From: Pomphorhynchus laevis
Lineage: Eukaryota; Acanthocephala; Palaeacanthocephala; Echinorhynchida; Pomphorhynchidae
NCBI GenBank assembly: GCA_012934845.2
Contig: WNNJ02000834.1
Coordinates: 1 to 64,000 of the forward strand
Direction of reading: 5' to 3'
DNA length: 64,000 bases
The position numbers and the translations under genes are program-made. Below the pieces are notes generated by a model that was not told the DNA's origin, made no database searches, and saw only the letters and a program-made list of their open reading frames with translations. The first letter of the stretch is position 1; each line of letters opens with the position of its first letter. Shown here one piece after another: positions 33,397 to 43,922 of the stretch.

Positions 33397-35857
33397 ATGG
33401 GAAGTAATCAAGGGCCTTTTTCACTGAATATCCTTCAGTGGAATTCGGGAGGTGCTTCCGCCCTTAACCTTCTATCTGGTAGAGATGCAGATGTTATAGT
33501 CCTTCAGGAGACGCGGTCTATCCGTCTCCCCCAGGATATTACTCGATTTATCCCTAAGCACATATACACCCACTTTACTCCTTACATAACCCCCTCACTC
33601 CTCTTCATCTCAAGGTCTTTTAACCCTAGTAAAAAGCTCATTAAGATCATCCCTCCTATTAAACTACTCTTGTCCAGCCCTATCTTGTTTAGCTATATCA
33701 CTTTGTAAGAACGGTAAGCGTATAAGCATAGCCAATGTCTATATTCGGCCAGGAGAAATTCACAAGAACCGTGACCTGCTGGACCGAATATTAGGGAGCG
33801 GTTATGACATGTTAATTGGTGACTTCAACGACAGAACTGGTCGTTGGATTAATGCAGCACTCCGCAGAGCAAGGATCGACTATCTTATTCATAAACCACC
33901 TTCCCCACCTTTCATTGCTCTACAACAAATTCTCTCCTCGACATATTACTGCTACATAAGATGTGATTGTTGAAACCTATTTGCACCGAGCAGTCGCGTC
34001 AACAACAGACCACCTCTCATGACCTAATTCGCTGGCGGCTAGAGGACGATACGTTGCTTAGAAGAAGGTTTCACTTTGACCCTATTAGAGTAGCCTTCTT
34101 TCAGGCAGCTATCCAACTCTTCCCCAGAATTGGAATTGAGAGTTTGACCGAATTTAATTCCTACCTCTCATCGCAAGCTACCGCGATCCTTTCGACTACC
34201 TATAAAGGTCAAATATACAATCCTACTCCAACAAAGCTCAAGGTCCTAGCTAAAATGTTACACCTTTTCCCAATCTATCTGTTTCCGCCAGACATATTCT
34301 CTCGAATGAATATTGGAGCTCTAGATATAGGCTCCAGCTGAGCAGGGATAGGGCAAGCATTGCTCACCAAAACCCTTCTCAGGCTTCCTTCTGGAAGATA
34401 TTCAAGAAGGAGAAGTTTGTCTGCTGGAAGGATAGAGCCTTGGTTTGGATTGGTAGCATAGGCCTTGACAAAGTTTTAGAGGAGTCACTTTCCTTACATA
34501 ATTATGGAGCCACTCAATCTCCCCAACCAATCCCGCCTTGGTGTGACTTCAGGAGTAGGGACTTATCTGTTACAGATATCCTTAACTCCTGGGGATCACT
34601 CCCGGGCACCTCCAAATCCCACGCGCCACTCTCCACTTGTTTCTGTCAGCTTTTGACATACAGTCAGAGAAAGGAGGTCGCCATCACAATGCTATTAGCC
34701 TCCCCGTCCGACATAGCGGAACATCAACATCAGCCGTCGAGTTTTTTACCTAAAAAGAGATTAATTACTTGTCCAAAAGATCTGCGGCCCATCTCGACTC
34801 AAAACGCTCTCATATCCATCTACGAGAAAGCGCTTGCGCGTAGAATCCGCGTTCATTTATGTAGGCGTAATTTGATCCCACCGAGTTTTCATGGGTTTGT
34901 CAAAGGGCGCTCGGTCCATTCAGCAATTGGTGAGGTGCATCAGTTTTGTCAGGATAATAGTCATCAGCTTGCTGTGGCTGTTTTTCTTGATTTTTCAGCT
35001 GCATTTGACCGGATCTCCATTCCCTTCGTTATCTCCTCTCTCAGGTCCCACGGGTTGCCTGCGAGAATTGTTAACAGGGTGGATATATTGTTGTACACCA
35101 AGCGGTTCTACTATGAAGACGACCCTGATGCGCGTCAGTTCTACCCTATTACGGGTGTACCTCAAGGATCCCCACTTTCTCCTATCTTATATCTTGCTGC
35201 ATCCATTGTACTATTCAAGAATTTTAAACGTGATCAACATCTAGTGGTATATGCTGATGATACCACAGCCTTGTTCTCTAGATGTAGGCGCAAAGATGTA
35301 ATCTCTGACATCAGCCGTTTCTTTTTAAGATTAAAAGATCAGTTGCCCCATCCAATCTTATTTTAAACTCCTCTAAATCGCAGGTGGTTGTCTTTAATGG
35401 CGTTCCTGCCACCAAGAAAGAAACTTAAGAGACTAGCAATCTCTGCACTCTCCTCCATTTTGCAGCATCAACCATTCCCCATCTTCACAAGTCGAGTAAA
35501 ATATCTGGGGTTTTCCGTTACGGTGAATTGGTCGGCGAAAGCTGACCTGGATATACTTAAACGTATCCTGAAGAAAAATAGGTGGGCTCTGAAACGGGCC
35601 CAGCATCTGTCATTGAATGGGATAACCCAAGTGCGCCTCTGGGGTACTTGGGCTATCTCGGGATTAGTCTTCTTCTCACAAGGAAGTCTCCCAGAACAAA
35701 GACTAAGGTTTCTCAAGCTCCTCATCTCGAGATTATAAACCATTGTCCGCCTTTTCTGGACTCTTAGGTGTGTGTGAGAGACCCCGAATGGTTCAGTCAG
35801 AGGGCGGCGCGCTGGTGCGGCTGAGGGGCTCAGATCCCTCTGGACCTGAGGCCGTGA
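33397..35857 (+). pseudogene. family A2 ORF2, endonuclease/reverse transcriptase, broken
   Basis: Begins MGSNQGPFSLNILQWN. The longest open piece, 34440-35366, covers the linker and the RT up to VVYADDTTALFS. The endonuclease part (33397-34341) and the C-terminal part (35388-35857) are in other frames. All RT boxes are recognisable (FLDFSAAFDRIS, GVPQGSPLSPILY, YADD). It cannot make a full protein. Confidence 0.85.
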
Positions 35858-35983
35858 ATATAAGTTGAAGATTCCAAAATACTCGTCGTGAACGGCTTCT
35901 ATTTAAAGTTGTCTTTTGCATGTTTTTGTTTCTTAAGTTTTTATCGGTTATATAGTTATTAATAAAACCTTACTTACTTACTT

Positions 35984-35997
35984 AGTATGTGAAAAAT
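35984..35997 (+). repeat. right target-site duplication of A2
   Basis: agtatgtgaaaaat, an exact match to 32130-32143. Confidence 0.9.
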
Positions 35998-37575
35998 GAC
36001 AGCGCTTTCCCTCGTTACTGACAATTGCTAAAAAACTGTCGAACTTTGAAATATTCTTCTTTTTTTCGAAAGTAAATACGCTGCAGTCCATTCAACTTTT
36101 AACAAAGCCTTTAGTTAAATCTTTCGTCGCTATGTTGAATAAAATTGGCTAAAAAGGTGATCCTTGGGGAACCCCTCTATTTATAAATTTATAATTGGTG
36201 TCAACGCTCTCAATTTTCGCAGATCTAGAGATGATGGACCAATACGTTCTACTTATAATACATTCCGGTAAGCCTATTTTACGAAATTTATCAATTACGA
36301 CATCATGCTGAACGGAATCAAACGCAGCAGTAAAATCCAACGAGTAGATGATTTTATAAAAGTTGTTCTTCCTTAAAGCACGCTGTAGATAATTTACTGC
36401 ATTTGTAGAACTTTTGTTTTTTTTGAAAACCGAAATTATTTACCACGAATGTGTTATTTTCTCTGGTAAAGACAGATATTTTATTTGCTAACGTCTTCTC
36501 ATATATCATAAGCAGGCTGTTTGAGATTGTAATTGGGCGCACATCTTTCGGTGAATTGACTTGTGCTTTTTTGGATAGTAAGATAATTTTGCCTTGACCG
36601 AGTTCTTTCCAATTAGATTTTTCCTCCATTAACATACGAGCAGCTATCAATTTCCTATTTACCATATTCAATAATTTAATTGCCGTAGCAGTTGCCGATA
36701 GGTCGTTAGATGAAACTTTAGGAATTCTAGGCCAAGCATTTAGTATATCTGTTATGTCAATGTGTCCCTCTTTACAACCGTGTCTGTCAAATTCGGTGCA
36801 CCATTCTAAAGCCCTGTTTGGAGTATCACTGCTTAGATTCTAAGTATGATATTCTGAGACTTTCGTCATAACCTCATTCTCACCTACCTTTTTAATCCAA
36901 TTATTGGCTTTCGCTTTCCAATCAGTGAATTGTTCATTCTTAATCGCTTTCCACCAAGGTTTAGAGTAATGACATGAAGATTTTAAAATTAGTCTTTGTG
37001 TTCTTAATGAAAGGAATTTAATTTGACTTTTTATTTCACTAAGTGCATTATTGTCTGTTTCCTTAAATTTCGCATTCCATAATGCTTTCTTTAATTTAAA
37101 TATTTTATTGGTATACTTTAGGACGCGGAACATTCTTATAGAATATTTTGCATTGCGTATGAATCAGGTCCGAAATGTATTTCATACTGGACGCATGTGT
37201 TGTATTTTTATCTAATTCCAGTAGGTGTGAAGTAACATTTAGATTAAATTTTTCTCTCTTTTAAAGTTGGCGCGAATTTATCTTTAAAGATGCTTATTTC
37301 TGACCAGCCCCATATGACCACCATGTGACCATTGTCGTGAGATTCCGTATCAAGATTTTTTAACCACGATATTTGGAAGCGTGGTTTACGAACAGACGAA
37401 AACGCGAAATCGATGGTGGATTTCTTATTTTTAGAGTTATGAAATGTGTACGCCAAAGGGAGTGTAACCTTCATAATTTCACTTAACATGCTCTTCGCCT
37501 GTTCCGCATTATTGTTATTAAAATCTCCAATGATCCAAGTGGAGTTGTACCCCGCTATTCCCATCAATCTTTTTT
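35998..37575 (-). mobile_element. LINE family C copy C2, fragment
   Basis: Minus-strand fragment. The endonuclease is at 37244-37567 (WIIGDFNNNNAEQAKSML; SHDNGHMVVIWGWSE). The linker is at 36840-37133, and the RT fingers/palm at 36149-36671 (KDVRPITISNSLLMIYEKTLA; MDFTAAFDSVQHDVVIDKF; GVPQGSPF). It is cut near 36000 just past the expected ADD box, next to the A2 target site. C1 and C2 read in the same direction but are separate copies, because C1 starts again at ORF1. Confidence 0.8.
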
Positions 37576-37871
37576 TATAACTCTTCTTTTAGATTAGGTA
37601 TTGAAGTTTTTATAACTCTTCTTTTAGATTAGGTATTGAAGTTTTTATAACTCTTCTTTTAGATTAGGTATTGAAGATTAGGAAAACTTAATTACCTAAT
37701 CTCAAAGAAGAGTTATAAAAAAGGATTGATGGGAATAGCGGGGTACAACCCCACTTGGCTCATTGGAGATTTTAATAACAAGAATGCGGAACAGGCGAAG
37801 AGTATGTTAAGTGAAAATATGAAGGTTACACTCCCTTTGGCGTACACATTTCATAACTCTAAAAATAAGAA
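37421..37871. repeat. inverted duplication of the family C endonuclease start
   Basis: The segment 37421-37576 (minus-strand endonuclease of C2, IIGDFNNNNAEQ) recurs in opposite orientation at about 37715-37871 (plus-strand LIGDFNNKNAEQ). The two copies are separated by a short tandem array. The right copy stops at an A-run/T-run (aaaaaaattttttttttt). Confidence 0.85.
37572..37676. repeat. three 35-bp tandem repeats
   Basis: The unit ttttataactcttctttta... occurs at 37572-37606, 37607-37641 and 37642-37676 with no visible differences. A complementary single unit follows at about 37691-37721, so the array sits at the tip of the inverted duplication. Confidence 0.9.
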
Positions 37872-38221
37872 AAAAATTTTTTTTTTTGAAAAAATACATA
37901 TTATTCAAATGAACCACTTACTCCTTTTAATCATTTGGAGTAAGAAAATTAGGTATATATGGCAGCTATATATACTTCGCACAAGCATTATGTGCAAATT
38001 TGCATCCTTTTATGAAGTTAAATTTGTGAAGAAAGAATCAAATCAGCTAACTGAGTCTACGTATTTAATATAATTATAAAATAAACAAAACATAATAATG
38101 CTAAATCAAAATTTAATAATTAAATATTAAAATTAATAATTGTTTTTAGATTTTCTATAATTTAAATCAAGTTAAAATAAAAAATTGAAATTTAAAATAA
38201 ACGTCATTTTTATGAACTGAC
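37872..38221. other. AT-rich, no gene seen
   Basis: Contains a short inverted repeat (cttactcc ... ggagtaag near 37918-37945) and nothing else that can be supported. Confidence 0.4.
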
Positions 38222-38830
38222 TAATAAATAACAAACGTTGTATCAGAATAAGAATTAGAGGTAATCAGGAGAAACTGCTATGCTATCAGATTTCGGCCCC
38301 TAATTCCTCTACCCAACATAGCAGGGGGGCAAATACGTGTTAAGGACGTATTTCCTCTGATTAAATTTGATTATATAGTATCTTATTCTAATACAAAGTA
38401 TATTATTTATTATTCATCCATAAACATTTTCCGCTAATGATTTTAAATTTATTTTTAATATTATTGTGTTGATTTATATATTTTACTATTTTCTGTTTGA
38501 TGGTATTTTTATAGTAACCTAGTTTAAGATATGTATCTATTAAATTATTTAAATGATTTTGAAGAAAGCCAATATCATTACATATTGTTGCAATTCTTAA
38601 AATTTCATTATTTAATGTATTATATTTTATATTATATGGTATGCTTAAATGCTCATGCAAAAATATGTCATCTTTAGAATATAAATTAAAAGTAGTTTTA
38701 ATTGATGTTAATTTGATGTACATATCTAGATATATACTTTCGTTATCATTAATATTGGTTTTATTAAAAATGAGGCTACCTGGATAAATTTGTTCGCTTA
38801 TTGAATAAAAATTTTCATAGATAGCAGCTT
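38222..38830 (-). mobile_element. Penelope-like element relic, thumb and 3' region
   Basis: Homologous to 26215-26790. The open piece 38403-38723 (HLSIPYNIKYNTLNNEILRI, LIDTYLKLGYY) is the RT thumb of a Penelope-like element. The palm is missing. The sequence near 38255-38310 keeps the same hairpin-forming stretch as the first copy. Confidence 0.65.
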
Positions 38831-39148
38831 CTACTGCAAAATCGCCTTTGTAATCACGAACAGTTACACAGATATGATAAAAATTCTTCTAAATATCACC
38901 AAATCCATTGATTCAGTAATATCGTAATCACATCAACGTACTTGAGAATGCTTAAATGTATTTAAGAATGCTTAAATGTATTTTGTAAAATGCGGTCTTA
39001 TGAATTACATCAGCGCACTATATTAGAAAGAATGTTTTGAAAACATCTTGGATAATGCGATATCTGAAATTCATTGCATTGAGCGTTATATATGTATATA
39101 TAAATGTATACATAATGCGGAATTTATAGCACACATGGATTGATAGCC
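38831..39148. other. AT-rich, no gene seen
   Basis: Only a two-copy direct repeat of gaatgcttaaatgtattt at about 38946-38985 stands out. Confidence 0.45.
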
Positions 39149-39159
39149 TAGTCGATTGT
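39149..39159. repeat. target-site duplication of A3, 3' side
   Basis: tagtcgattgt, repeated exactly at 43020-43030. Confidence 0.85.
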
Positions 39160-39289
39160 AATAATAATAAGACTTTATTAATAAAAATACATAAATGGAA
39201 GTGTCGTTTAACAAGAAGTCCGTTAGAAAAAAAAATAAACAGTCAGTCAACAGAAAAAATAGGTCAACAATTTCTTTGTCTTCTTCCTA

Positions 39290-41749
39290 TTAAGGCCTCA
39301 AATCAATGGGGATCTGAGCCCCCCAACCAATCCAGCACGCCGCTTTCCGATTGAACCACCCGGGGTCTTTCACCTCCCGAAGAATCCAATCGGTGCGGAC
39401 GATGTTGGGTAAACGAGAGACGAGGAGCTTAAGAAACCTTAGCCTTTGCTCTGGGGGACGTCCTCTTGAGAAGAAGACTAATCCCGAGATAGCCCAGGTA
39501 CCCCAAAGGCGCACCTGGGTTTTCCCATTCAACGACAGATGCTGGGCCCGTTTCAGAGCCCACCTAGCTTTCTTCAGGATACGTTTGAGTCTATCCAGGT
39601 CGGCTTTCGCCGACCAGTTCACCGAAACGGTGAACCCCAGGTATTTTACTCGACTTGTGAAGACAGGGAGTGGTTCGGATGCAAATATGGAGGAGAGCGT
39701 AGAGAGTGCTAGTCTCTTAAGTTTTTTCTTGGTTGCAGGGGAGCCATGAAAGACAACCACCTGCGATTTAGAGGAGTTTGGAATAAGGTTGGATCTAGGC
39801 AACTGGTCTTTTAATCTTATAAAGAAGCGGCTGATGTCCGAGACTACGTCTTTGCGCCTACATCTAGAGAACAAGGCTGTGGTATCATCAGCATATACCA
39901 CTAGATGTTGATCACGTTTAAAATTCTTGAATAGTACAATGGATGCAGCAAGATATAAGATAGGAGAAAGTGGGGATCCTTGAGGTACACCCGTAATAGG
40001 GTAGAACTGACGCGCATCAGGGTCGTCTTCATAGTAGAACCGCTTGGTGTACAACAATATCTCCACCCTGTTAACAATTCTCGCAGGCAACCCGTGGGAC
40101 CTGAGAGAGGAGATAACGAAGGGAATGGAGATCCGGTCAAATGCAGCTGAAAAATCAAGAAAAACAGCCACAGCAAGCTGATGACTATTATCCTGACAAA
40201 ACTGATGCACCTCACCAATTGCTGAATGGACCGAGCGCCCTTTGACAAACCCATGCAAACCAGGTGGGATTAAATTTCGCCTAATCAGATGATCGCGGAT
40301 TCTACGCGCAAGCGCTTTTTCGTAGATCGATACGAGGGAATTTTGAATCGAAATGGGCCGCAGGTCTTTAGGACAAGAGACCGGAAACTTTTTTGGAATA
40401 AAAATTCTCTTGCTAATGTTGATGCCGGCTACATCGGATGGGGTGGCTAATAGCATTGTGATGGCCACCTCCCTTCTTTGATCGGTTGTCAAAAGCTGAC
40501 AGACACGAGAAGAGAGTGGAGCGACGGTTTTGGAGGTGCTTGGAAGAGGCCCCCAGGCGTTGAGAATATCTGTGACAGATAAGTCTCTACTCCTGAAGTC
40601 TCCCCAAGGCGGGATTGGTTGCGGAGATTGAGTGGCTCCATAGTTGTGTAAGGCAAGTGACTCTTCTAAAACTTTATCAAGGCCAATTCTACCGATCCAA
40701 CCCAAGGCCCTATCCCTCCAACAAGCAAACTTCTCCTTCTTGAAAATCTTCCAAAAGGAAGACTGAGAAGGGTTAAGACGAGCAATGCTCGCCCTATCCC
40801 TACTCAGCTGGAACCAATATCTGGTGCGCCAGTATTCATTCGAGAGAGTCTGTCTGGCGGAAGAAGAGAGATTAGGGAGGTTCAGTAGTTTTGCTAGAAC
40901 CTTGAGTTTCGTCGGAGTGGGATTGAAAATGCGACCTTTATAGGTTGTAGAAAGCAATGCGGTAGCTTGCGAAGAGAGGTAGGAATTAAATTCGGTTAAA
41001 TTCTCATTACCAATTCGGGGGAAGCGTTGGATAGCAGCTTGGAAGAAAGCCACTCTGATCGGGTCAAAGTGGAATCTTCTCCGAAGCAGCGTATCCTCCT
41101 CTATCCGCCAGCGAATTAGATCATGAGATGTGGACAGATGCTGTCGCGACTGCTCCGTGCAGAAGGGTTTTAACAACCATCTCTCGTGGAGCAGTAATAG
41201 GTCGAGGAGTGAATTCGTTGATGTGCAATGAAATGTAGGGGACGGTGGTTTGTGAATAAGATAACCGTTCCTGGCTCTGCGGAGAGCAGCATTAATCCAA
41301 CGACCAGTTCTGTCGTTGAAGTCACCTAGTACAATGTCATAGCCGCTATCGATAATACCATCCAGAAGGTCACGGTTCTTGTGAATCTCTCCTGGACGAA
41401 TGTAGACGTTGGCTAGACTGAGGCGTTTACCGTTCTTAACGAGTGAAACTACTAGACAAGACAGGGCAGGACAAGAGTAATTTAGCAGTAGGGAGGACCT
41501 TAAAGAGCATTTAACTAGGGTCAAGAGTCCTTGAGATGAAGAGGAGTGAGGTGGGGTTATGTACGGAGTATAGTGGGAACAAATTTGCTTTGGGATAAAT
41601 CGAGTAATGTCCTGGGGGAGACGGATAGACCGCGTCTCCTGGAGGACTATAACATCTGCGTCTCTACCAGATAAAAGTCTAAGGGCAGAAGCACCTCCCG
41701 AATTCCACTGAAGAATATTCAGTGAAAAAGGCTCAGGTTTACTCACCAT
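39290..41749 (-). CDS. family A3 ORF2, endonuclease/reverse transcriptase, intact
   Basis: An 819-residue uninterrupted frame. The APE-type endonuclease occupies about residues 1-220, with N16 (LQWN), E38 (VLQET), GDFN 142-145 and SHD 208-210. A linker follows (220-455). The RT spans about 455-710, with KDLRPISIQNS, FVKGRSVHSA, D532 (AVFLDFSAAFD), GVPQGSPLSPIL (587-598) and YADD 619-622. The C-terminal region (NWSAKADLDRLKRILKKARW) runs to the end. No RNase H domain is present. The protein nicks target DNA and copies the element RNA at the nick. All catalytic boxes are present, so it could still be functional, also in trans for A1/A2-like RNAs. Confidence 0.92.
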   Translation of the reverse strand: MVSKPEPFSLNILQWNSGGASALRLLSGRDADVIVLQETRSIRLPQDITRFIPKQICSHYTPYITPPHSSSSQGLLTLVKCSLRSSLLLNYSCPALSCLVVSLVKNGKRLSLANVYIRPGEIHKNRDLLDGIIDSGYDIVLGDFNDRTGRWINAALRRARNGYLIHKPPSPTFHCTSTNSLLDLLLLHERWLLKPFCTEQSRQHLSTSHDLIRWRIEEDTLLRRRFHFDPIRVAFFQAAIQRFPRIGNENLTEFNSYLSSQATALLSTTYKGRIFNPTPTKLKVLAKLLNLPNLSSSARQTLSNEYWRTRYWFQLSRDRASIARLNPSQSSFWKIFKKEKFACWRDRALGWIGRIGLDKVLEESLALHNYGATQSPQPIPPWGDFRSRDLSVTDILNAWGPLPSTSKTVAPLSSRVCQLLTTDQRREVAITMLLATPSDVAGINISKRIFIPKKFPVSCPKDLRPISIQNSLVSIYEKALARRIRDHLIRRNLIPPGLHGFVKGRSVHSAIGEVHQFCQDNSHQLAVAVFLDFSAAFDRISIPFVISSLRSHGLPARIVNRVEILLYTKRFYYEDDPDARQFYPITGVPQGSPLSPILYLAASIVLFKNFKRDQHLVVYADDTTALFSRCRRKDVVSDISRFFIRLKDQLPRSNLIPNSSKSQVVVFHGSPATKKKLKRLALSTLSSIFASEPLPVFTSRVKYLGFTVSVNWSAKADLDRLKRILKKARWALKRAQHLSLNGKTQVRLWGTWAISGLVFFSRGRPPEQRLRFLKLLVSRLPNIVRTDWILREVKDPGWFNRKAACWIGWGAQIPIDLRP

Positions 41750-41781
41750 TGGGCTAAATTAGTTGGAAGGGGGATGCCAAC

Positions 41782-43014
41782 CTAGACAGAGCTAGGTGCA
41801 GGAGGGTTACCCCCACTGCCACTAGCCCCGTCGCGGGTCGTACCCCCCAGGGCAATATCTTCATTTCCCAGAGAAGCCTTCTTATCCTTGATCATCTTCC
41901 CCACCTTGGGGGGTGGGACTGTTCTGGCCGAAGCCCCCCTCTTCTTGGAGTGGGGGGTTTTAAGCTCGTTAGGCATGGGGGCAGCTGTTGTCCCTACAAA
42001 AGAGGATAGCAGAGGTCCAATCATTGTTTGAAATTGCGAAAAAATTACTCGTTTCTGGTTATCAAGAAGTTGAATGATGTCAGCGTTTGACATCCGGTCG
42101 GCTGATGAACCAGCAGCAGAGGCGTAGTTGATCGGGGTTCTAGGCTTAACAAACAGTTGTTTATATTCTTTAAATATTCTGCAGCGCCTTGACCAGGCCG
42201 GATGTTCCCCTCCACAATTAGCGCAAGAGGAGGAGGCCTGACATCTTTCCCCTTTTAAAGCATACTGACAATCCCCAGCACCACAAACACCGCATACCAA
42301 GGCCTTGCTGCATGTAGAGTACCAGTGGCCCCAGGAAGGGCACTTGTTACAGTGTGGGAATGTGAGTCGGTCTTCGTCAATTAGAGTGAATCCTAAGTTA
42401 AAACCTAGGAAAGGATTCGCTGACGATTTAGAAAGAAGCAGACCGGAATCAAGATCTGTATTTGCAAAAGCCACTGGGAGGGGGTCGCCCCCTTACCTAG
42501 GACTTGCCTCACTGATTGGAGGCCATACAATTTTTTCAGAGTTATCAAATCTTCTTCTGTTAGAAACAATGGAAAATTAGATATTTTAACTGAGCACTGA
42601 AGGGGTTTCAACGTTATGGAACCAGAGTCCAAAAGGTGCTTGTCAAAATAATCTTTGTATTCCTTTAATAAAGAGGCATTCGGGAAGGAAACTCTTACAG
42701 TATTGTCCAAAATCTTCACTGAATTGAACAGCACCCTGTTTGGATGAATTGATACAAACTTTCGCAAAAAGGTTAAGAGATTGTGTTTCTCTATTGGTTT
42801 TTTTTGAATTGATGATGCACAGGTTAGCTAATTTTGGAATCGGGGGTAGCAGCCCCTTATCTGCATTTAATAAACACGAAACATCACTAACCTGATTAGA
42901 ATTGTCTCCAGTAGACGAAAGAATTGAACCAGATCGTTCATTACTACCATATTTCATTGTAAAATCACCAAAAGTTGTAGAGCTTTGAAGCTCCGATAGC
43001 GTTTTAGCATTCAT
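41782..43014 (-). pseudogene. family A3 ORF1, zinc-knuckle protein, two frameshifts
   Basis: Starts MNAKTLSELQSSTTF at 43014. The frame changes near 42770 and again near 42440, leaving three open pieces. The last piece (42474-41782) holds three knuckles, CNKCPSWGHWYSTC, CGVCGAGDC and CANCGGEHPAWSRRC, then a Lys-rich tail. The first knuckle is complete here, in contrast to A1 and A2. Confidence 0.85.
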
Positions 43015-43019
43015 TTTTT

Positions 43020-43030
43020 TAGTCGATTGT
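43020..43030. repeat. target-site duplication of A3, 5' side
   Basis: tagtcgattgt, an exact match to 39149-39159. Confidence 0.85.
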
Positions 43031-43922
43031 GGTAACTGTTTAATAAAACCCATATACAATTCAAAAAATTGAACTAGAGCTTTGAAAAGATAAAATGCCA
43101 GTACACATCCTTTAGAGGAGTTTAGGTGTGTCATTGCACGGCAGTAGAAGATAAAAATACAAACATGTTAGGGATTAAAAGTTGACAATTGAAATTATTT
43201 ATACAATCATTCTTTTAATCGTAGAACCAAAGCCAATTTAAGAAGCGTGCGATAAACGATTAATAAACGACATGGACAAAACAACGATTTAATATTCAAA
43301 CGTAGCATCCTTCAGAATATATATTTTGTCTTTGTGGCTTAGTGGCAGTATTGATTTTGACTGATAATTGTAACTGACTGTTTATAATATTATTGTTTCC
43401 AAGTGTACGAGCTCCGGATCCTACACATATTTCATAATTTACGTATTGGGTTTATACCTTGTATAATTAGCGCAAAGTATCTTGCTTAAGACGTATAGTA
43501 TAATTAGCGCAAAGTATCTTGCTTAAGTTCTGTGCTATCAGCACAGAACGTGATACGTTCTGTGCTGGAATTGCTGGAAAGACTCTAAACATGTGGAAAC
43601 GTCATTAAGTCAAAGATTTAATTGAGGAATCATAATTACTGCTTGACAAATTGTGTTTAAATGTTATCCATAAGAAACAGGCGAATAATTCAAATTTATT
43701 CCAAAGACCCATGAGAGAGGGCAACACGAATGAGGCAGTTCGGTCACAATTAACAGATATATTAAATAATCCAGCTTATTCCATGGATGATAAATGTAGT
43801 GGTTTTTCTGTGCCCAATATATTTTGCAAGAGTTGCATCCTATTTCCGATGATGTAATATTGGATGTAGATCTGCTAAATATAATGCCACATCACCGCGC
43901 TGAATTTACAATAATACAACGC
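43031..43922. other. intergenic, no supported gene; local repeats
   Basis: An open stretch at 43651-43857 (NTNEAVRSQLTDILNNPAY) is not recognised and has no supporting context. A 30-bp direct repeat is listed separately. Confidence 0.45.
43461..43570. repeat. 30-bp direct repeat and adjoining palindrome
   Basis: gtataattagcgcaaagtat... occurs at 43461-43490 and 43498-43527, identical over 30 bp. It is followed by ttctgtgctatcagcacaga (9-bp palindrome arms) and a further ttctgtgct at about 43558-43566. Confidence 0.8.

Larger units (their letters stand above)
32144..35983 (+). mobile_element. LINE family A copy A2, full length, inactive
   Basis: A second full-length plus-strand copy with an exact 14-bp target-site duplication and a (ttac)n tail. 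The leader before the ORF1 ATG (32161) is about 17 nt. Sequence is very close to A1 throughout, but the flanks differ, so this is an independent insertion and not a segmental duplication. It landed at the junction between two family C fragments. Confidence 0.92.
39160..43019 (-). mobile_element. LINE family A copy A3, full length, intact ORF2
   Basis: 3.86-kb minus-strand element with an exact 11-bp target-site duplication. The 5' end lies about 5 nt before the ORF1 ATG (43014), and ORF1 and ORF2 are separated by about 32 nt. The 3' tail is a short (tta)n run, unlike the (ttac)n tail of A1/A2. ORF2 is open throughout while ORF1 is frameshifted twice. It belongs to a subfamily distinct from A1/A2, with different ORF1 sequence and the same architecture. 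It is the least damaged element in the window. Confidence 0.92.

Noticed and set aside
39351-39749. Open frame antisense to A3 ORF2
   Set aside because: It lies wholly within the intact ORF2 on the other strand and has no domain.
43328-43380. gtggcttagtggcagta resembles a tRNA A-box
   Set aside because: No B-box, no acceptor stem and no cloverleaf could be drawn.
43651-43857. 68-residue open frame NTNEAVRSQLTDILNNPAY
   Set aside because: No recognisable domain, no start context, no partner exon.
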